DNA from: Sulfitobacter noctilucicola | GTDB taxonomy: Bacteria > Pseudomonadota > Alphaproteobacteria > Rhodobacterales > Rhodobacteraceae | NCBI RefSeq assembly: GCF_000622385.1 | Contig: NZ_JASD01000004.1 | Span: forward strand, 1 to 34,197 | Reading direction: 5' to 3' | Length of the DNA: 34,197 nucleotides | In this document: positions 17,601 to 29,148 of the stretch, in pieces | How the letters are laid out: every line of letters starts with the position of its first letter | How positions within the stretch are numbered: position 1 is the stretch's first letter | Position numbers and translations under genes: made by a program | The notes under the pieces: model-generated | The model's input: only the letters and a program-made list of their open reading frames with translations | Database searches by the model: none | What the model was told of the DNA's origin: nothing

Positions 17601-20600
17601 GTCAGAGTTCTTTATCAGGCTGATCGCCGGTGCCGCCCCTACGGGGTAACGAGCGCTGTCACCGGGCGACTCAATCGGCTCCGTACCGATGAAACCGCTC
17701 GCCGTGGCTGTGTTTGTGGTCGAGCCAAGCTCCAGATCACCAGTGCGCAACGTGTAGGTGCCCGAACAGGTAACCGATGCACCGGGCAGAAGCCGCCCGT
17801 CTGTCAGCGCAGGACAGCTGGCGTCAGCCGACAGCGTATCGTTGATCGTGATCGGACCGTCGATAGTCACATTCCCATCGTTTGTGAGAATGAATTCGTA
17901 GGTGAGAACCGTGCCGGTATCAAATGTGTCAGGCTGGGCGCTTGTAAGGTTTTTCTCGAACAAAAGCGCAGGCATCTGAACCGCAGGAACGGTCGCCGTA
18001 ACTTCTTCGGAGATAACATCAGCGCCGTCGATGACGGTTTGCGCAGTTGCAATGTTGACCACAGACCCCGCGTCAATGTCGCCCTGTTCCGCCGTCCATG
18101 TGTGGGTACAGGATACCGTATCGCCGGGTGCCACCGGGCCTGCATCACAGGGAAGGCCCTCGCCAATCTGATCGTCATTGATGGTTACGGCTCCGGGCGC
18201 TGTGACGTTGCCGGTGTTCGTTACAGTAAACAGATACGTGATCTCGTCACCGACAGCAGCAAAGTTTGTGGCCGAGGCAGGCGCGATTGCCTTGGTCGCC
18301 ATAAGAACCGGTGACTGCGTTGCATCAATAATTACGCCGGAAGGATCGGTTGTCACGGTTTGCGTTGTCGGATCACCGGGGTTGGCGGGGACAAGTGGCT
18401 GCGTAACAGAAGCGGTCGCCGAGTTCTCGAATGAGCCAAGATCGAGATCGCCCTGCTCAATCGCATAGTTGCCGGTACAGGTGATGGATGCACCCGGTGC
18501 CAGTGGCGGTGCGGGACAGGCCACGCCGCCCAGGTCCTGCGCCGCGATCAGCGGATCATCAATGGTCACCGGGGCGGTCAGGGTGAGTGTGCCGGTATTG
18601 GTTACGATAAATTCGAACGGGATAAGCTGATCGACAGCCGTGAAGGGCAACACGGCCCCTGCCCCGATCTGTTTGGTCATCGTGATTGCCGGCGCGCCGG
18701 ATACGTTCACTTCGGTCGGGTCGTTCTCGGTGTTTCCATCGCCCGGGATGCCGTCATCTGAATCGTCAGATACGTTGAATCCGCCTAGCGCGGTGGCGCT
18801 GACCTCGGCCGTGTTGCGCACGCCACCCGCATCAATATCCTCTTGCAGCAGGGCGTATGTCGCGCGGTATTCCCATGTCTCTCCCACATCCAGCACGCCG
18901 GACGTGCCGCCGTCACCGCCACTCAGCGCGGGTGAAAGGCTTAGAACTGTGCCATCCCGCCGCGTGAAAGTATCGCTCAGCACAACATCGCGCAGCGATA
19001 CGTTGCCGGTGTTTTGAGCGGTAATCACAAACGTGATCTGATCCCCGGCGGCTGCGGGAGTGGACAGCCCGCTGGTAATCGCGGTTTTCACCACCTTGAG
19101 GCCCGGATCGCGCGGCAGTTGAACCAGCGTCGGGTCATTTGCATTCGGGCCCGACGTCGCATCATCCGAAGCATCGCTGATAGATGTCCCGTCAAGGGTC
19201 GCACCGCTGGCCAGCGCTTCGTTTGTAATCTGGCCTGCATCCACATCGGCCTGCGTCATCACATAGACGGATTCAAAGACCATCGGCGTGCTGCCCACCG
19301 GCAAATCGGTTGCAGCGCCTCTGCCAACAGCTGCGCCACCGCTTATCAAGGAGGGCACAGGAAGCGCCGCTGTGCCGCTGAAGTTGGTCTCGCTCAGCGC
19401 GATATCATAGGCGGTCACGTTGCCCAGATTGGTTAGCGTGAAGGTATAGGTGATCCGGTCGCCTTCGCCGACGATACCGTCCGGTCCCAGATCCAGCGCG
19501 GCAGTCTTGACCAGACCGATCAGAGGCGTGCGCGCAATCGGCGTATCTGTCGGATCATTTGCCGCCGGATTTGCGTCTGACGTGCTGGAGACATCCTGAA
19601 CGGCATCCCCTTCGGGATCATTTGCAGTTGCCGTTACAGTATTGGACACGCCACCAGCATCAATGGCGGGCTGCGTCAGAACAAAACGGGCGCTGTAAAT
19701 CCATGTCTCGCCGACATCGAGTTCACCATCGCCGTTGCTGTCACCGCCGTCAAAGGTGGGACCGCTGGTCAGATCCAGCGGATTATTGGCCGCATCGGTC
19801 AGCTGGTCATCAAGCGTCGGAGCCGTCAGGGTCACGTTGCCGATGTTTGCCACGGTGATGCGGTAGTCAATTGTGTCGCCGACACGCGGCGGATTGTTCA
19901 GACGCGGTGTCGCAACCTTGACTGTTTGCAATACCGGCACGCGGGGCAGCGTGATATCTGTCGGCGCGTCCCCTGCCGTATCGGCGGGATCAGAGGCATC
20001 GCTGACCGCGGTGCCGTCAGTGTCGCGGGCATTTGCCGTGGCCTGATTGGTCACGATACCTTCGTCGATGTCTTCTTGTGTCAGGCGGTATGTCGCGTTG
20101 AAAACCATCGGTGTATCGCCTGCGGGCAGGTCAAGGACGCTGGCCGAACCACCCAGATTTGCACCACCGCTTACATAGGCGGGAACAGGGGCAGTACCGG
20201 TGCCGCTAAAGCTCGTCTCGGCGATGGTCACATCAAACAGCGTCTGAGTGCCGGTGTTGCTGACGGTATAGACGTAAGTGATCGTGTCGTTCACATCGAC
20301 CGATCCGTCACCGCCATCATTCAGGGTCGCGGTTTTCAGCAGCGCGATACCGGGCGCGCCGGTGATCGGCACTGCGGTCGGATCGTTTTCTGCATTGCCA
20401 TCGCCGCTAGAATCGCTGGCACCTGCATCATCGTCGCTGGTGTCGTTGACGGTGTTTCCTGCCAGATCATTTGCCACAGCACGGACCGAGTTGCTGATCC
20501 CTTCGGCATCAATCGCCTGCTGGGTCAGATCAAAACGCGCCTGATAGCTCCATGTTTCGCCAACATCGAGGGAACCGTTGCTGTTGACGTCGCCGCCGGT

Positions 20601-23600
20601 CAGCTGCGGTGCCTGATCAAGTGCCAACGGAAGGCCATCTGCATCGCGCAATGTATCTGTCAGAACGGGCGCCGTCAGCGTCAGGTTGCCGGTATTGCTG
20701 ACGGTGATCGTAAAGCGTACCGGATCGCCCACCATAGGCGGACTTTGCAGGCTGTTGGTATCGGCGCGTTTTTCCACAACCATCGACGCAGTGGTCGGCA
20801 GAACCGTTACTGTCGGGTCGCTCGCGTTGGGCAGGTTGCTGTTGTCGTCTGATGTGTCTTCAGCCGGATCACCCGACGGGCTGACACCATTAGCGACCGC
20901 CTGGTTGGAGATGGTTCCAGCATCCAGATCTTCCTGCGTCACACCGTATGTGGCCGTATATGTGATGGTGCCGCTGCCAACAGGAAGGTCAGGCAAAGAG
21001 GCATTGCCACCGATGGCACTACCGCCAGCGCTCAACAGTGGTGAGGGGGGTGTACCTGTGCCGTCGAAACCGGTTTCTGCAAGCGTGATATCCAGCACAG
21101 TCACGTTGCCGGTGTTCGAAACGACATAAGTGTATGTAATCGTGTCCCCGACATCGAGGCTTCCGTCACCACCATCGTCAATCGCCGCCGTTTTGACCAC
21201 GGCGATCATTGGCAGATCGTTCAGAACAACATCTTCGGAGCTGTCGGTGCCTGAAACAGGCAGCCCTTCCTGATCTTCCGCCACAGCGGTCACGGTATTG
21301 TCGAAGCCACCCGCATCAATGGCCTGCTGCGTGAGGTCATACCGCGCGGAATAGGTCCACGTCTCGCCCACATCCAGCAGACCGTCGTTATCGGTATCGC
21401 CGGACGTCAACGTCGGAGCGAGGGTCAGATCAAGCGGCTGATTAAGCGCGTCAACAAAGGTATCATCCAGCGTTGGTGCAGAAAGGGTCTGGTTGCCGTC
21501 GTTAACGACAGTGATGGTAAAGGGCACTTGCTGGCCGACAACGGCAGGGCTTGTGATGTTGTCGGTGTTCACGGTCTTGCTGACGGTCAGTGATGGATCG
21601 CGGGGAACCACCGCGACAGACGCGTTGTCCTGTGCAGACGGATCGTCCAGTCCGGCAGGCGCTGTGGCCGTGGCCGTGACGCTGTTCACAAGGGTAAAGG
21701 CCGCATCCACATCGGCTTGGGTCACTTCATATTGCGCGGTAAAGGTCACTTCATCACCCGGCGCAAGCGTGCCCCAGATGCCGGGGCCTGCATTGTCCGG
21801 TGAGGTGCCGGTTGTGTTGATATCGCGCGTCAGCGTTTCACTGTCATAAGTCAGCAAGGTTGTACCGGATGCCGACAGATGGCTGTCCACAAGTGTGACA
21901 TCAGTCAGGGTGAAGTTGCCGTTGTTCGTGACCACATACTCATAGGTTACGATTTCGCCAGCTGTCACGCCCTGCGTGACGGATGGTGTTTTGACGATGC
22001 TGAGCGCGGGGTCGCCGCCGATGGGCACGGTCAGCTCTGCGGTATGCTCGGGCGCAGGGTCAACTTCACTGCTGGTGGCAACGGCAATGTTTGTCACACC
22101 CCCTGCATCAAGGTCCGCCTGAAGAACTTCGTAGGGCTGGCGACAGATGTAGCTCTCGGATGGCAGCAAGCCACCGGTGGGGAATGGCGCACAGGCAAAC
22201 TGGCCGATCTTGTCGTCGTCAATCTGAGGTGTCTCGGTCAGCGTGACGTTGCCGCTGTTCACGATACGGTAGGTATAGGTGACCGTCTGGCCCGCAGTGT
22301 TGATCTGGGTCAGATCCGCCGTTTTGGTCAGGCGCATGCCGGGCTCGCGGTCGGGGCCGCGGACAAATATTTCGCCGCTTTCGGTAAAGTCAGGAAGGGA
22401 CGTATTGATCGGTGTGGCAGTTGCGTTCGCTACGTTCAGGAAACCGCCAAAGATTTCGCCGCCACCTGTGTTGATGGCGTCGATATCCGCCTGCTCAACC
22501 ACGTAAGAAAAACGGCAGGTGTCAACGGTGATGCCGGGGGCAATCGGACCGACGGTACAGCTTGCAGGAAGCACATCACGCTCGTCCGTAACGACAACGC
22601 TTTGCAACGTGATGTTACCGGTATTGGTGACAGAAACAGCAAATTCAACCGTCTCACCCACGGCCGAGAAATCACTGTCAGGGCCGGTGGGGCGCAATGT
22701 GCGCTTTTCAACATCCATGGCGGGCTGTGGATCTTCGATCACAACAATTTCAGTGGCTTCGTCACCCCGCGTGACACCGTTGGGGTCAGTTCCTGATGCC
22801 GCAGCTGTGTTGCTGAAGGTCTGCGCGTCAACATCTGCCTGCGACACCTGATAGTCACCACTACAGACAAGCGCGTCACCGGGCAAAAGAACCACGTTCG
22901 CAGGTGCAGCAGCCCCGCCGGGCGTCACGGTACAGGTCAGATCAGGGATCAGCGGATCGGTTATGGTGACACCGCGCAACGTCTGGTTGCCGCTGTTGGT
23001 GGCCGTCATGCTGAAGGTCAGGATCTGGTCAGCCGCTGCACCGTCAGGCAGCGCTGTCACCAGATCTTTGACCAAGGTAAGCTCTGGTGTTTCGGTGATG
23101 GTAACGGTGGCATCGGCGTTTGGTGATACCACGTTTGTCGGGGATGAACCGGCACTTGCGTAGACCGTTCGCCCCGTCGCGTTGTTGGTCACAAAGCCCG
23201 CATCTACATCAGCCTGCGTCAGCTCGTATGGGTGGGTGCATGAGTAGCTCGCATTTTCACCGGAGGTCGAAAGCGGCGGGACGGTTCCGCTCGCCTCTGG
23301 CTTACAGGCAAGGGTGCCCAGCTTGTCATCCTGAATGGTAATTGCCTCAATCAGGCCGACGTTGCCGGTGTTGCGCACGATATACTGATATTCGACAATG
23401 TCGCCGACCATCATCAAACCGCCTGTTACTGGCAGTGCCAGTTTCTCGAGCGACAGGCTGGGGGAGGCATCAACCGGATAAATGGCGTTATCACTTGGCG
23501 ACAGTACGGGCTGGTCATCAAAGCTACCGGTGGCAGAAACAACGTTTGTCGACGATCCGAGGTCAAGATCGTTCTGGGAAACCGTATGCGTGGCGGTACA

Positions 23601-26600
23601 CGTCAGCGTTTCATTCGGCTGAAGCTGGTTGTTTGTCAGCGTGCCGCAACTAAAGCCTGCGGGGAATTCGATAAGGTTGTCATCCAGCGTAATCGGCCCG
23701 TCAATCGTCACGTTACCGTCGTTCGTCACCACGATGGAATAGCTCAGCTGGTCGCCAACATCGAAAGCGTTCGGGTTATTCGTTCCGGTAAAGGTTTTCT
23801 GAATGGCGAGCGATGGATCCTGAACCGCGTTGATCGTCACGCTGTCGGGCAGTGATTGTACCGCAGCGCCATCGAACAGCGTGTCGGCAGTTGCGATGTT
23901 GGTCACAGATCCGTCGTTCAAGGCGGTCTGGTCGGCGTTATAGACCTGCTCACAAGTGACTTGTCCTAAGGGGGCGAGCGGTGCCGTGGTGCAGGTCAAC
24001 GTGCCTGCAATCTTGTCATCATCAATTGTAATCGGAGCAGTGGTGGTGACGTTACCGATGTTGGTGACGACATATTCAAAGGTCACAGGATCACCAACGG
24101 CAGAATAGCTTGCTGCCGAACCGGCTTTGACCCGCTTGTCGATTTGCAAGCGCGGCAACTGGTCGGCCTCGATGCGTACGGTATCGGACGGCGAAGTAAC
24201 CGTTACCTGCGTGGCACCACCCTGCCCTTGCGGGATGACGGTTTGGGTGACGCTGGCGGTTGCGATGTTTTCGACAAAACCCGCATCAAGGTTCGGCTGG
24301 GTAATGTTTGTTGTCGCGGTACAATCAATGAAATCACCCGGCGGAATGCCTGCTGCTGGCGGTTGCGGGCAGGTCACGTTGGCAATCAGGTTATCATCAA
24401 CCGTGATTTGCGAGGTCAGCGTGATATTGCCACGGTTAAACACGCGGTAGTTATAGGAAATCTGCTGGTTCAACGTATCAAATGTTCCGCTGAGGGTTGT
24501 TGTCTTGTCGATCTCCAAGGCAGGCACCTGTGCGGGACCTTGCACCGTAACCGTGTCGCTGTCGCTTACAGGCGTGCCAAGCCCGAGCGAGCTGCCTTCG
24601 ACGGTGACGTTGTTGGTATAGCTGCCCAGATCGACGTTCGTCTGGTCAAATACCTTTGTCGCTTGCAACGCGGGTGCGCCCCCTGCGCATGTGGTCGCTT
24701 CTGCGCCGGGCAACAGATCGTCAAGGGCGCATGTAAATCCAAGATCGCTATCGTTGACTGTCAGCCCCGTCAGGGTGACGTTGCCTGTGTTGCGCACGCT
24801 GAACGTGAACACTTCGCTGTCTGTGGCAGACGTAAAGATACCGTCGGTGCTGGCCTTGGTGATGACAACCGCGGCGTTTTCTGCCGGACCCTGAATAACC
24901 ACTGTATCGGTTTGATCCGCCGGATCGGTAACACCGGCAGGCGCATCAACGGTGACGGTCGCAGTATTGGTAATGCTGCCGCTGTTCACGTCTTCCTGCA
25001 TCGTGGTGTATTGCGCCGTACAGCTGCGATCTGTGACACCCGGAAGAATGCTCGGGATAGTACAGGTATAAGGTGTCCCAAAAAACGGATCAGTGATGCT
25101 CACATTGGTCAGCGTCACGTTACCTGTGTTTTCAACAACAAAGACAAAATCGATAGGCTGATTAGCAGCAGTGAATCCCGCAGGTGCCGTTTTATCGAAT
25201 GTATAGGACGCCAGACGTTCCTCCCCCAAGACGGTTTCATCATCAATCTGGGGGTCGATTTCGGGCGACGACAGCGTCGCTCTGTTATCGACTTGCCCGC
25301 GATCAATATCAGCCTGAGAAATCGTGTATTCGAACTGACAGCTCCGGTCGATTGCACCGGGGGCCAAGGTCGCAATCGTACAGGAAAAACTTGCATCCAG
25401 AATGTCGGTGACGGTCAGATTGGTCAGCGTCTGGGTGCCTGTGTTCTCGACCTCCATCACATATGTGATCTGTTCATCAATGGCGGAGAAAGACGTGATG
25501 CTAGCCTGTTTATCCAAAGTTGCAGTCTTGGTCCCTGCCCCCGCTGCCAGATCGGCGCGGTGATCATCGGTATCGGTCTGCTGTGCGCCTTGCGCGGGCT
25601 GTGCCTGTACCGTGGCAGTATTGGTAAAGGTCTCGTCGTCGATGTTGGCCTGCGTGACCTCGTAGGTGCCGGTACAGCTTTGCGATGTGCCCGGCGCGAT
25701 GTCTGTCAGCACACAGTTCAGATCGGGGATCAGCGGATCCGTTACCGTTACACTGCGCAGCGTGACATTGCCCGGCGCAGGGTTGCTCACTGTGAAGGTA
25801 TAGCTCAGCTCTTCGTCAAGCGCGCTGTAGGTTGCTGGGCCGGTCTTGGACAGCTCGACATTCGGGATCGCGGTCACAGGCACGGATGCGCTGCTTTCGT
25901 TCGACGTCACCGTGCTGGTCACGCCATTCGATACAAAGTCAAAGCTTGCCGTCGCACTGTTGTCGACACTGCCGCTGTCAAGCTCCGCCTGGGTGATGCC
26001 GTTTGCAGTGTTGTTACGCACACCGGTACAAGTAAAGCTTTGCCCGGGATCAAAGTCAGCGGGCTGGTTGCACACCGGTGCCGCGCTGAGCAGAGGATCG
26101 TTGATCACGATCGGCTCAACGATACGTGCATCGCCGGTATTTTCGATCTCGAAGGTGTAATTGATGGTATCGTCAAGCCCGTCAACAGATGCGGTGCTGG
26201 TTGTCTTTGAGAGAGAGATCGCAGGATTAAACGTGGGCGCGATAATCGCGTTGACCTGCGGCGATTCTGTTGCACCGGCTGACGCGGTGGCCACGTTCAC
26301 CACAAAACCCGCATCCACATCGTCATCGGTCAGTATGTATGGACGCGTACATGTCTGCGTCTGCCCGACCGTCAGCGGAGCGGGGAAGCAAGTAAACGTC
26401 CCGATCTTGTCATCCGTAATCTCGATCTGGGTCACGCCGATATTGGCGTCGATCCGCACGTTGCCTGCGTTGCGAACCGCAAACGTATAGGTCACGCTTT
26501 GCCCAACGGTGAAGTCACCAGGCGCCACAACCGGTGCGGTCTTGGTCAGCTCAAGAACAGGGTTCTGTACGGCAGGCACAGTGACCTGATCGGTGTTGGA

Positions 26601-28610
26601 GGTGACGGCGGTATTCGATCCACCGGCTTCAACCGCATTCGCAGATGCGATATTGGTGACACCACCGCGGTTCAAATCGCCTTGAGTGGTGGAATAGACA
26701 GTCGAGCTACAGGTCATGCTGGTCATGGGGGCCAGCGTTGGTGCGGGACAGTTAACCGTTACCTTGTCGTCGGTGACGCTCACGCTCTCAAGTGCGACAT
26801 TACCTGTGTTGGTCAGCAGATAGTCATACTCAAGCGCGATACCCGTCGCGCTGAACTGCGCAGGTGATGCGCTGTCGAGTGTTTTGTCCAATGACAGACC
26901 GACACTGCGCGTGGCGGTGACTTCAGCGGTATCTTGCTCGGTGTCACTGTTGGGGCCGACCGTGATCGTCGCTTCTGCAGTATTCTCAACCGAGCCACTG
27001 TCGATGTCGCCCTGCAAAATCGCATAGCTGGCCGTACAGGTCACACTGTTGCCCGGCGCAATCGGACCGGTTGGACAGGTCACAGTTCCGGCCAGCGGGT
27101 CGGAAACCGCCGGGGCCGCAGGGAAAGTCACGTTGCCCGCGTTGCGCAGAACGATCCTGTAATTAAGGATATCGCCGACTGCGTCATATGTCGCCTCGAC
27201 TGCAGTCTTGGTCAGCTCCAGATCAAGGTTCACTACAGGTCCCGGCAAGGAGACGCTGTCAGACTCCGTCAAGCGGCCATCGCGCGGGGTGTCCGCGCTG
27301 ACGGTAACAGTGTTCTCAAGCTCGTTTGCGGGGTCGGCCGCAAAGTTGTTCACGTCAGTCTGCGTAACGCGGTAGCTGCCGGTACAGGTGAAATCATCAT
27401 TCGGTTCGAGGTCTGGCACGTTGCAGGTCAGGCCGGGAATAAGCGTATCGCTCACTGTGAAATTGCTCAGCGTCACATCACCGTCGTTGCGGATCAGAAA
27501 GCTGTAAGGCACATCGGTGCCAGCTTCTCCGAACGCGGACAGCGTGCTGGTTTTTTCAACGAACAGAACAGGCGTTGCGTCCGGCCCTTCAATGGTCAGC
27601 GTATCCGTCAGCGTGCCCAGATTACCAAAGTCAGGAACACCGACCGCTTGTGCGACATTTGTCACCTCGCCTGCATCGTAGTCTTCCTGCGTGATCTGGT
27701 ACGTCCCTGTACAGGTCGCGAAATCAGCGGTGCCGCCTTGCTCGGTATCCAGAATCTCGGTCTTGTCGCAGGACACGGTCGCAATCTTGTCATCTGTGAC
27801 AGCCAGCTGGCGGATTGGCACGGAGCCGATGTTTGTGACGATATAGCTATAGGTCACCGTTTGCCCGACGGATGTGAAATCGCTCACATTTGCCGATTTT
27901 TCGATGGTATAGCCTGGCGCTACCGTGACGATGTTGTTGTTGCTTAGGTTGCTCCCGCGCCGGAAATCCCAATAGTTGTCGTTGGGGTCGGCATCAAAAA
28001 CCTGCGAAACCGTGCTGCCCGTTGAAAGGATATTCGACAAAAGCGCCGGATTGGTTGAGCTGAACCAGCCGGTGTTGAAGGTATTGTTGCCGAAGCCCTG
28101 AACAAACCCGCTTGAGTTAACGCCACTGGTGTCGGTGATCTCTGTCTGGACGTCCGACCAGTTACCGACAGTAAAGCCGTTGATGCGTAGTGTGATGTCA
28201 TCTTCATCGAAACCGTTTACTTGCGTATCGCCATCGTAAGCGGAAAAGCGGATGTAGATATTTGTGATCGCGCCGCCAAAGTAGGTCGAACAGGTTGAGA
28301 ACCCGCAATCAAGGTCAATGGGGTTGTTGATCGTGAAGGGGTTGCCCTGAAATTCAGTGGGCGTCCCGTTATACTGAAACCCGCGAAATGCACCGGCAGG
28401 ATTGGAAAACTGGTAATACGCGTTGCCGTTTGCCCCAACCAAGACAATCGCGACACCACCCGCCTGCGGATATTCGTCGGGCAGCCGAAGGCTGGTTCCT
28501 GGAACGTTGCGCGTGAAATCAGTCGCCTGAGAGGGGAGCGTCGAAAAGAGCATCAATACCATAGCCAATGCCATGGCAATGAAATGCCGGTTCAAAAAAA
28601 TCCGCATCAT
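10068..28610 (-). CDS. Giant secreted repeat protein (6180 aa) with about 44 Ig-like DUF11/DUF7507-type repeats
   Basis: This single uninterrupted gene covers 54% of the plasmid. Residues 1-29 are a Sec signal peptide ending LPSQA. Residues about 30-230 form a beta-rich head that I do not recognise. From about 233 to 5657 there are 44 tandem Ig-like repeats by my count, 105-140 residues each, with the signatures [13 protein letters not shown]..., L.PG and TQ.D.DAG...N.A. The C-terminal part has two thrombospondin-3-like Asp motifs (DGDGIPDR), a last classic DUF11 domain, an SdrB-like domain ([11 protein letters not shown]) and a final segment resembling an OmpA-type C-terminus. No LPXTG and no type I secretion nonapeptides. 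It is most likely a surface filament or adhesin held at the outer membrane with the barrel protein next to it (inference). The start has AGG seven bases upstream; ATG 28607 is an alternative. Confidence 0.85.
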   Translation of the reverse strand: MMRIFLNRHFIAMALAMVLMLFSTLPSQATDFTRNVPGTSLRLPDEYPQAGGVAIVLVGANGNAYYQFSNPAGAFRGFQYNGTPTEFQGNPFTINNPIDLDCGFSTCSTYFGGAITNIYIRFSAYDGDTQVNGFDEDDITLRINGFTVGNWSDVQTEITDTSGVNSSGFVQGFGNNTFNTGWFSSTNPALLSNILSTGSTVSQVFDADPNDNYWDFRRGSNLSNNNIVTVAPGYTIEKSANVSDFTSVGQTVTYSYIVTNIGSVPIRQLAVTDDKIATVSCDKTEILDTEQGGTADFATCTGTYQITQEDYDAGEVTNVAQAVGVPDFGNLGTLTDTLTIEGPDATPVLFVEKTSTLSAFGEAGTDVPYSFLIRNDGDVTLSNFTVSDTLIPGLTCNVPDLEPNDDFTCTGSYRVTQTDVNNFAADPANELENTVTVSADTPRDGRLTESDSVSLPGPVVNLDLELTKTAVEATYDAVGDILNYRIVLRNAGNVTFPAAPAVSDPLAGTVTCPTGPIAPGNSVTCTASYAILQGDIDSGSVENTAEATITVGPNSDTEQDTAEVTATRSVGLSLDKTLDSASPAQFSATGIALEYDYLLTNTGNVALESVSVTDDKVTVNCPAPTLAPMTSMTCSSTVYSTTQGDLNRGGVTNIASANAVEAGGSNTAVTSNTDQVTVPAVQNPVLELTKTAPVVAPGDFTVGQSVTYTFAVRNAGNVRIDANIGVTQIEITDDKIGTFTCFPAPLTVGQTQTCTRPYILTDDDVDAGFVVNVATASAGATESPQVNAIIAPTFNPAISLSKTTSTASVDGLDDTINYTFEIENTGDARIVEPIVINDPLLSAAPVCNQPADFDPGQSFTCTGVRNNTANGITQAELDSGSVDNSATASFDFVSNGVTSTVTSNESSASVPVTAIPNVELSKTGPATYSALDEELSYTFTVSNPAPGNVTLRSVTVTDPLIPDLNCVLTDIAPGTSQSCTGTYEVTQANIDDETFTNTATVQAQPAQGAQQTDTDDHRADLAAGAGTKTATLDKQASITSFSAIDEQITYVMEVENTGTQTLTNLTVTDILDASFSCTIATLAPGAIDRSCQFEYTISQADIDRGQVDNRATLSSPEIDPQIDDETVLGEERLASYTFDKTAPAGFTAANQPIDFVFVVENTGNVTLTNVSITDPFFGTPYTCTIPSILPGVTDRSCTAQYTTMQEDVNSGSITNTATVTVDAPAGVTDPADQTDTVVIQGPAENAAVVITKASTDGIFTSATDSEVFTFSVRNTGNVTLTGLTVNDSDLGFTCALDDLLPGAEATTCAGGAPALQATKVFDQTNVDLGSYTNNVTVEGSSLGLGTPVSDSDTVTVQGPAQVPALEIDKTTTLSGTFDTLNQQISYNYRVFNRGNITLTSQITVDDNLIANVTCPQPPAAGIPPGDFIDCTATTNITQPNLDAGFVENIATASVTQTVIPQGQGGATQVTVTSPSDTVRIEADQLPRLQIDKRVKAGSAASYSAVGDPVTFEYVVTNIGNVTTTAPITIDDDKIAGTLTCTTAPLAPLGQVTCEQVYNADQTALNDGSVTNIATADTLFDGAAVQSLPDSVTINAVQDPSLAIQKTFTGTNNPNAFDVGDQLSYSIVVTNDGNVTIDGPITLDDNLIEFPAGFSCGTLTNNQLQPNETLTCTATHTVSQNDLDLGSSTNVVSATGSFDDQPVLSPSDNAIYPVDASPSLSLEKLALPVTGGLMMVGDIVEYQYIVRNTGNVGLIEAITIQDDKLGTLACKPEASGTVPPLSTSGENASYSCTHPYELTQADVDAGFVTNNATGRTVYASAGSSPTNVVSPNADATVTITETPELTLVKDLVTALPDGAAADQILTFSMTATNSGNQTLRGVTITDPLIPDLTCTVTPGGAAAPANVVLLPGDALVCSGDYQVSQADVDAQTFSNTAAASGTDPNGVTRGDEATEIVVIEDPQPAMDVEKRTLRPTGPDSDFSAVGETVEFAVSVTNTGNITLQSVVVTDERDVLPASCTVGPIAPGITVDTCRFSYVVEQADIDAINTGGGEIFGGFLNVANATATPINTSLPDFTESGEIFVRGPDREPGMRLTKTADLTQINTAGQTVTYTYRIVNSGNVTLTETPQIDDDKIGQFACAPFPTGGLLPSESYICRQPYEVLQADLDAGGVTNIAVATSSEVDPAPEHTAELTVPIGGDPALSIVKTPSVTQGVTAGEIVTYEYVVTNNGNFTLTDVTLVDSHLSASGTTLLTYDSETLTRDINTTGTSPDNAGPGIWGTLAPGDEVTFTAQYEVTQADVDAAFTLVNSVTATATAPAGLDDPSAQDNASVAVVPRDPSLTVSKTVNTDNITSPAVVGQQVPFTITVVNDGNQTLSAPTLDDTFVDALNQPLDLTLAPTLTSGDTDNDGLLDVGETWTYSARYDLTQQAIDAGGFDNTVTAVAEDQEGLPVSGTDSSEDVVLNDLPMIAVVKTAAIDDGGDGSLDVGDTITYTYVVSNTGNVTVLDITLAETGFDGTGTPPSPLLSAGGSAIGGNASLPDLPVGSGTITYTATYGVTQEDLDAGTISNQAVANGVSPSGDPAEDTSDDNSNLPNASDPTVTVLPTTASMVVEKRADTNSLQSPPMVGDPVRFTITVSNTGNLTLTAPVLTDTLRDADGLPLALDQAPQLTGGDVNSNGSLDVGETWSYQARFDLTQQAIDAEGISNSVRAVANDLAGNTVNDTSDDDAGASDSSGDGNAENDPTAVPITGAPGIALLKTATLNDGGDGSVDVNDTITYVYTVSNTGTQTLFDVTIAETSFSGTGTAPVPAYVSGGANLGGSASVLDLPAGDTPMVFNATYRLTQEDIDEGIVTNQATANARDTDGTAVSDASDPADTAGDAPTDITLPRVPVLQTVKVATPRLNNPPRVGDTIDYRITVANIGNVTLTAPTLDDQLTDAANNPLDLTSGPTFDGGDSNGDGELDVGETWIYSARFVLTQPAIDAGGVSNTVTATANDPEGDAVQDVSSTSDANPAANDPTDTPIARTPLIGLVKTAALDLGPDGIVGEGDRITYTFTLTNLGNVTAYDIALSETNFSGTAALPVPSLISGGAAVGRGAATDLPVGSTPMVFESVYVMTQADVDAGQITNEALASGATLDGTSISDASDDATSGPNANDPTLVQLPRDPGLKVVKTAITSGLSTPAAAGDQITFVITAQNTGNVSLRDVVLSDTFTRRDGTVLSLSPALSGGDGGTSGVLDVGETWEYRATYALLQEDIDAGGVRNTAEVSATALGGFNVSDDSDDGIPGDGNTENDPTEVNVSGAPAITMTKQIGAGAVLPFTAVDQLIPFEFIVTNTGTLTLTAPVTIDDPLIAAQDLGGVACPAPPLAPGASITCTGNYAIEQGDLDLGSFENSATASVTQPLVPANPGDPTTQTVTTDPSGVIIDATQSPVLMATKAIAPASATNFAAVGDEITYLFTVTNTGNVTAPGAVTINDDQIGEGLPCDAGPVAPGDTVSCTHTWTAEQGDIDAGSVVNIATAQTVIDGADVISEEVTATVPAVQMPALLFEKNLTSAQPDTFDTGTVLTYEFILTNDGNVTIDGPITINDTLSADASCPALTDGRLLPGASVTCSGTYTLRTGDLELGSTTNTATASGFIGTEPIESPGDSARYPVGAAPAISLIKNSDPSDVSFAEVDDVIRYSFTVSNTSLVGLTENIFIDDNRIGEPFVCYDAATEGVFGVGESFTCFRDYLVTQDDLDLGSVTNEALATTTFAPGTPNETAIVSQAATKVVEGETNPGIELEKVIVGSPAPAEAGDTLTYRITATNTGNQTLLAVSITDPMVPTLTCTVDDVAADPSVTLAPDEALICEGTYVALQEDVDAQSLINEASVMGQSPQGEDITDTAEVPAQIAEPRPELEVEKAVEPVLSANQPAFSREGDVVQFRLTARNNGNVTLNNVTLEDERTTTPASCTIPSLAPEQENASCIVSYVVTQQDVDAVNGSAPVYGGFLNRATGTGTANTPGQETATAEDELFVRGPDHAPAFSLLKTADVSQVTEAGETITYTYVVTNSGNITLTAQPQVTDDKIANVNCAPVPGAGLAPGDTLQCSATYEVTIEDLDAGGITNIARASSAEVPLPATPGDETDSVTVEAISDPQLLMVKTPNATSDLAVDQVVTYTYTVTNAGNVSLNDVTLDDQHTSAAGTVSLDVAGDTLVTDDGPQGDSSDSGANGTWDRLAPGDIVSFTALYTVTQDDIDAGAPITNTATVSATLPGSPTPITISATRSVTPEEGAPSLETIKTVDLSGTSTPPVAGETLTYTITVENTGNQSVLNLELDDTLRRLDDTIIALSGPPQLTGGDAGEAGVLDVEEIWTYRATHTLTQQDIDAGGVSNQATASGITVEGVEVSDASDDDVPGNGGDNPTVTVIDPMPGIEGEKTLVSGAPEVGSRLEFVIVVRNTGNVTLQSVGVASDRLTRLDNTPLALNGTPTFAGSTLGSSAGVLLPGEEARYRAFYTLVQEDIDAGGVRNSATVTGAPPVGPSITDVTDNGIDSDGNTADDPTTFIIEREPELDLTKRLATGGPVTYSTVGQVLTYNFIVLNSGNVTLPGPIVVSDPRITDNGGSVVCDPVPLGGLRPDARLACLGTYAVIQQDIDDGQIVNVATATTDGTTSDPATETILAQQTPALALTKTPQDLPPEQFITGAQVTYTYVTTNTGNTTIMTPITVSDNLIPATGITCDVFPDAGLLPDETFTCTGVYTVTATDVRLGSVTNIASATDGATITPLTSATIPNGGIPSLSILKSVPEDTTFTELGETLTFSFDVTNDGKRAFAAPVTVSDTLIGQIECFTPTVDDPDLIPGEMVTCTADYSVTQVDLDRGNVLNEAFAQTVFGADDTQVFSPPSNVTVIADITSEISLEKTAAPLPIVGPGQELTYTLTATNTGKQTLRNVVIRDDMLEDFECQQDVLVREAQLICTGTAMVTQDDIDAGSITNTAEVSAVTPQGEGVGTSETLVIETPEPEPSVALSKTASPSPYGEPGSTLTYFFEVRNTGNVTLTDLVVSDIMDPNYACEIETLTPNDVNTDCTFERVITQDDQDSGMLENTASVIGDAPGELTASDEDTLLLVGPTTEGALVVTKTVEQITPVLGAAVPFTLTVANTGNATLRNVIINDEMTNLGGAEITLDAPFARIPETDIGNDDVLSVGEIWTYTATRTLTADDISTGGLSNQVTAIARAPSGRPVLDMSDNGIDDDGNTANDPTVFAIAPPGTPALEVVKTVSSGGTNVGDLVVFTIRAQNTGQVQISNLTIIDTMTRLDGASVTAEVTETAVPNVLNTNESATWQVTHTLTQDDIDAGGLSNTATVSGTGPLGRSAFDISDNGIDDDGNVTDDPTVFLIDGSPADYSILKTVEEVGTMVGEEATFLVTVTNTGGQALTGLTLTDTLTDLEGENPRTLPLVYIGTDEDPTLPRGTLVPGAIATYRATVTLEQSDIDAGGFSNVVTGIATGPDGAPIERVSDDNNEGNDPTIAEIEALPRFEVVKSAEEGEILFPTIERVRFTITVANTGNITQTDIVVTDDLEAFLSPALLMSETYPIELAAEGFGEATANPAFDGVNDINLLGEGAVLAPGETGTITMTIVYATGTGQPGAPNTAAAASEQLLEPAVGEVIVLTTDTDGDGIPDRLESPTADRDGDGIPDREDYDPTGVLYCENDGRILIGGQISVSGNGFTQTGVGTSGPITVVRDGRQGSYQFYATAAGTYTVGITYPTTTLPSQDRLSLGDLDLSTFLPDNPGVIGAGPAGDTGLLTDSSAPANPFYTSFTVEAGDPIVINNNIPVRDCDRITDVNATKTADRQTAVFGETVNFVMSYSNQSEIALSNARFVDQLPAGLIYTPGSARVDGAPVEPLADGRRLEWRGDLGAGETVEIRISARVVRTGRFGVITNRTFVENRFGRPVSNIAEADVRIDPEHVFDCSDVIGRVFHDRNGNGYQDGPGTLRSPIIEDSYQGNGKFGKLDDIPEPDDRSEPGIAGVRLVTPDGILITTDEFGRYSLPCAALPRNIGSNFMLKVDERTLPTGFRITTENPRVVRLTAGKFAKMNFGAEQGQIVDIDLTAQAFAANSAQPKPGLSQAVDNLLSRVKDNDPVLRLTYALAAGETPTMGRERLRAMEALIRQRWRGLGSGKLVIEKTIAKTR
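11641..13261 (-). repeat. Repeat block 6: 4 Cys-free repeats
   Basis: Repeats 41-44 have no Cys and average about 135 residues. Repeats 41 and 42 share the linker [10 protein letters not shown], which also occurs in a slightly different form in repeat 35. Repeat 44 is the most divergent and leads into the Asp-rich thrombospondin-like motifs. Confidence 0.65.
13262..14950 (-). repeat. Repeat block 5: 5 Cys-pair repeats
   Basis: Repeats 36-40 each carry two Cys and average about 113 residues. Their order looks like a third, partial copy of the unit in blocks 1 and 3 (37 like 13/28, 38 like 14/29, 39 like 15/30, 40 like 16/31 without the GGFLN insertion). Confidence 0.65.
14951..16190 (-). repeat. 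Repeat block 4: 3 Cys-free repeats
   Basis: Repeats 33-35 are long (about 138 residues) and without Cys. Repeat 33 resembles repeat 18, including its extra loop before the TQ.D.DA motif, and repeat 34 resembles repeat 19. The EF-hand-like loop of repeat 34 is decayed ([12 protein letters not shown]). Confidence 0.7.
16191..18697 (-). repeat. Repeat block 3: 7 Cys-pair repeats, second copy of part of block 1
   Basis: Repeats 26-32 again have two Cys each and average about 119 residues. In order they resemble repeats 11-17. The strongest marks are a shared [12 protein letters not shown] in repeats 13 and 28, and the unusual YGGFLN/FGGFLN insertion followed by VRGPD in repeats 16 and 31. Confidence 0.7.
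18698..22010 (-). repeat. Repeat block 2: 8 Cys-free, Asp-rich Ig-like repeats with calcium-loop motifs
   Basis: Repeats 18-25 average about 138 residues and contain no cysteine. Repeats 19-24 are three copies of a two-domain unit. Its first member carries a 12-residue EF-hand-type loop: [12 protein letters not shown] at 21363-21398, [12 protein letters not shown] at 20556-20591 and [12 protein letters not shown] at 19707-19742. Repeat 25 has a degenerate form. Linkers are rich in Asp, Ser and Asn. Confidence 0.75.
22011..27912 (-). repeat. Repeat block 1: 17 Cys-pair Ig-like repeats
   Basis: Repeats 1-17 of the giant protein average about 116 residues. Each has two cysteines roughly 14-27 residues apart, flanking a Leu-x-Pro-Gly type turn (for example [16 protein letters not shown] in repeat 2), placed to form one disulfide per domain after export. 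Repeat borders were set by the recurring P-x-L-x-hydrophobic-x-KT start. Boundaries are approximate. Confidence 0.75.
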
Positions 28611-28711
28611 CAGGCGCCTACCAGTACACGCCCAAAGGGCGAAAAATCACTATCTGCGGAAAGATGGCACCCGGTATTCTGGCACAGCCGCACCCTCCGC
28701 AGCTTTTACTC

Positions 28712-28740
28712 ATTTTGTTAAAACAGCAATTTTTATTCAA
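28712..28740 (-). promoter_or_regulatory. Candidate promoter of the giant-protein operon
   Basis: On the minus strand TTGAAT (28735-28740) and CAAAAT (28712-28717) are separated by 17 bp. Each matches four of six consensus bases. It would start transcription about 95 bp before the ATG at 28610. The sequence is strikingly AT-rich compared with the flanks. Nothing better was found by eye. Confidence 0.3.
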
Positions 28741-28865
28741 TGAAAAGTTGCACTCCAAATTCCCCCTCAATTTAAAGACCTGTTGCTGCAAGGAGGTCAC
28801 AGGTCCGGGGCTGGTAAAGCGAACCGCCATTTCCCGCCAAAAGAACCTAGCTAAGTTAATGATAG

Positions 28866-28880
28866 TTAACAATATTTTAA
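28866..28880. promoter_or_regulatory. CtrA-type site TTAA-N7-TTAA
   Basis: TTAA at 28866-28869 and TTAA at 28877-28880 are exactly 7 bp apart, the spacing of the CtrA consensus of Alphaproteobacteria. A third TTAA lies at 28856-28859. The site is between the giant operon and repA, and could serve either. Occurrence in an AT-rich tract lowers the weight of the match. Confidence 0.45.
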
Positions 28881-29148
28881 CAATTCGATCTGCTTGCCCT
28901 GTAGATTGTAGTCTCTAACAAAGGCTTCTTTGTGACCATTGGCATTCGAAGCTCCGGTGCATGGTGCTTTCGCAGGCCAGCCGCCCCCAATTCGGCATCT
29001 AGGGCAGAGAAACACCTGGTACACTACATCATGTGGCGCAGACAAAATCATCGAATCGTTGAAATGTCTTGCGCGATGCTGTTCTTTTGTCCTAAGAAAC
29101 GGAAAACAAGGCGCTATCGAATAAGAGCGTTACTAAGAGAGAGCAGTC

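Larger units (their letters stand above)
28611..29148. other. Divergent intergenic region between giant operon and repABC
   Basis: This 538-bp gap has no gene I can support. It holds the AT-rich segment with the candidate giant-operon promoter, the TTAA cluster and the upstream region of repA. A perfect AAGGAGGT at 28790-28797 on the plus strand has no suitable start codon and frame behind it. The repA promoter could not be placed confidently. Confidence 0.5.

Noticed and set aside
24144..26210. A 688-codon open frame on the plus strand, opposite the giant gene
   Set aside because: It lies antisense to the repeat array, resembles no protein, and similar long frames recur opposite other repeats (16-17 kb, 20-23 kb, 27 kb). 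These arise from the biased codons of the repeats.
10068..28610. Regular repeated DNA words that might suggest a CRISPR array or satellite
   Set aside because: The periodicity is that of protein domains (about 315-420 bp) in one intact frame, with diverged DNA and no constant short repeats or spacers.
28788..28872. Perfect AAGGAGGT suggesting a small gene before repA
   Set aside because: No start codon at suitable distance opens a frame of reasonable length or composition.
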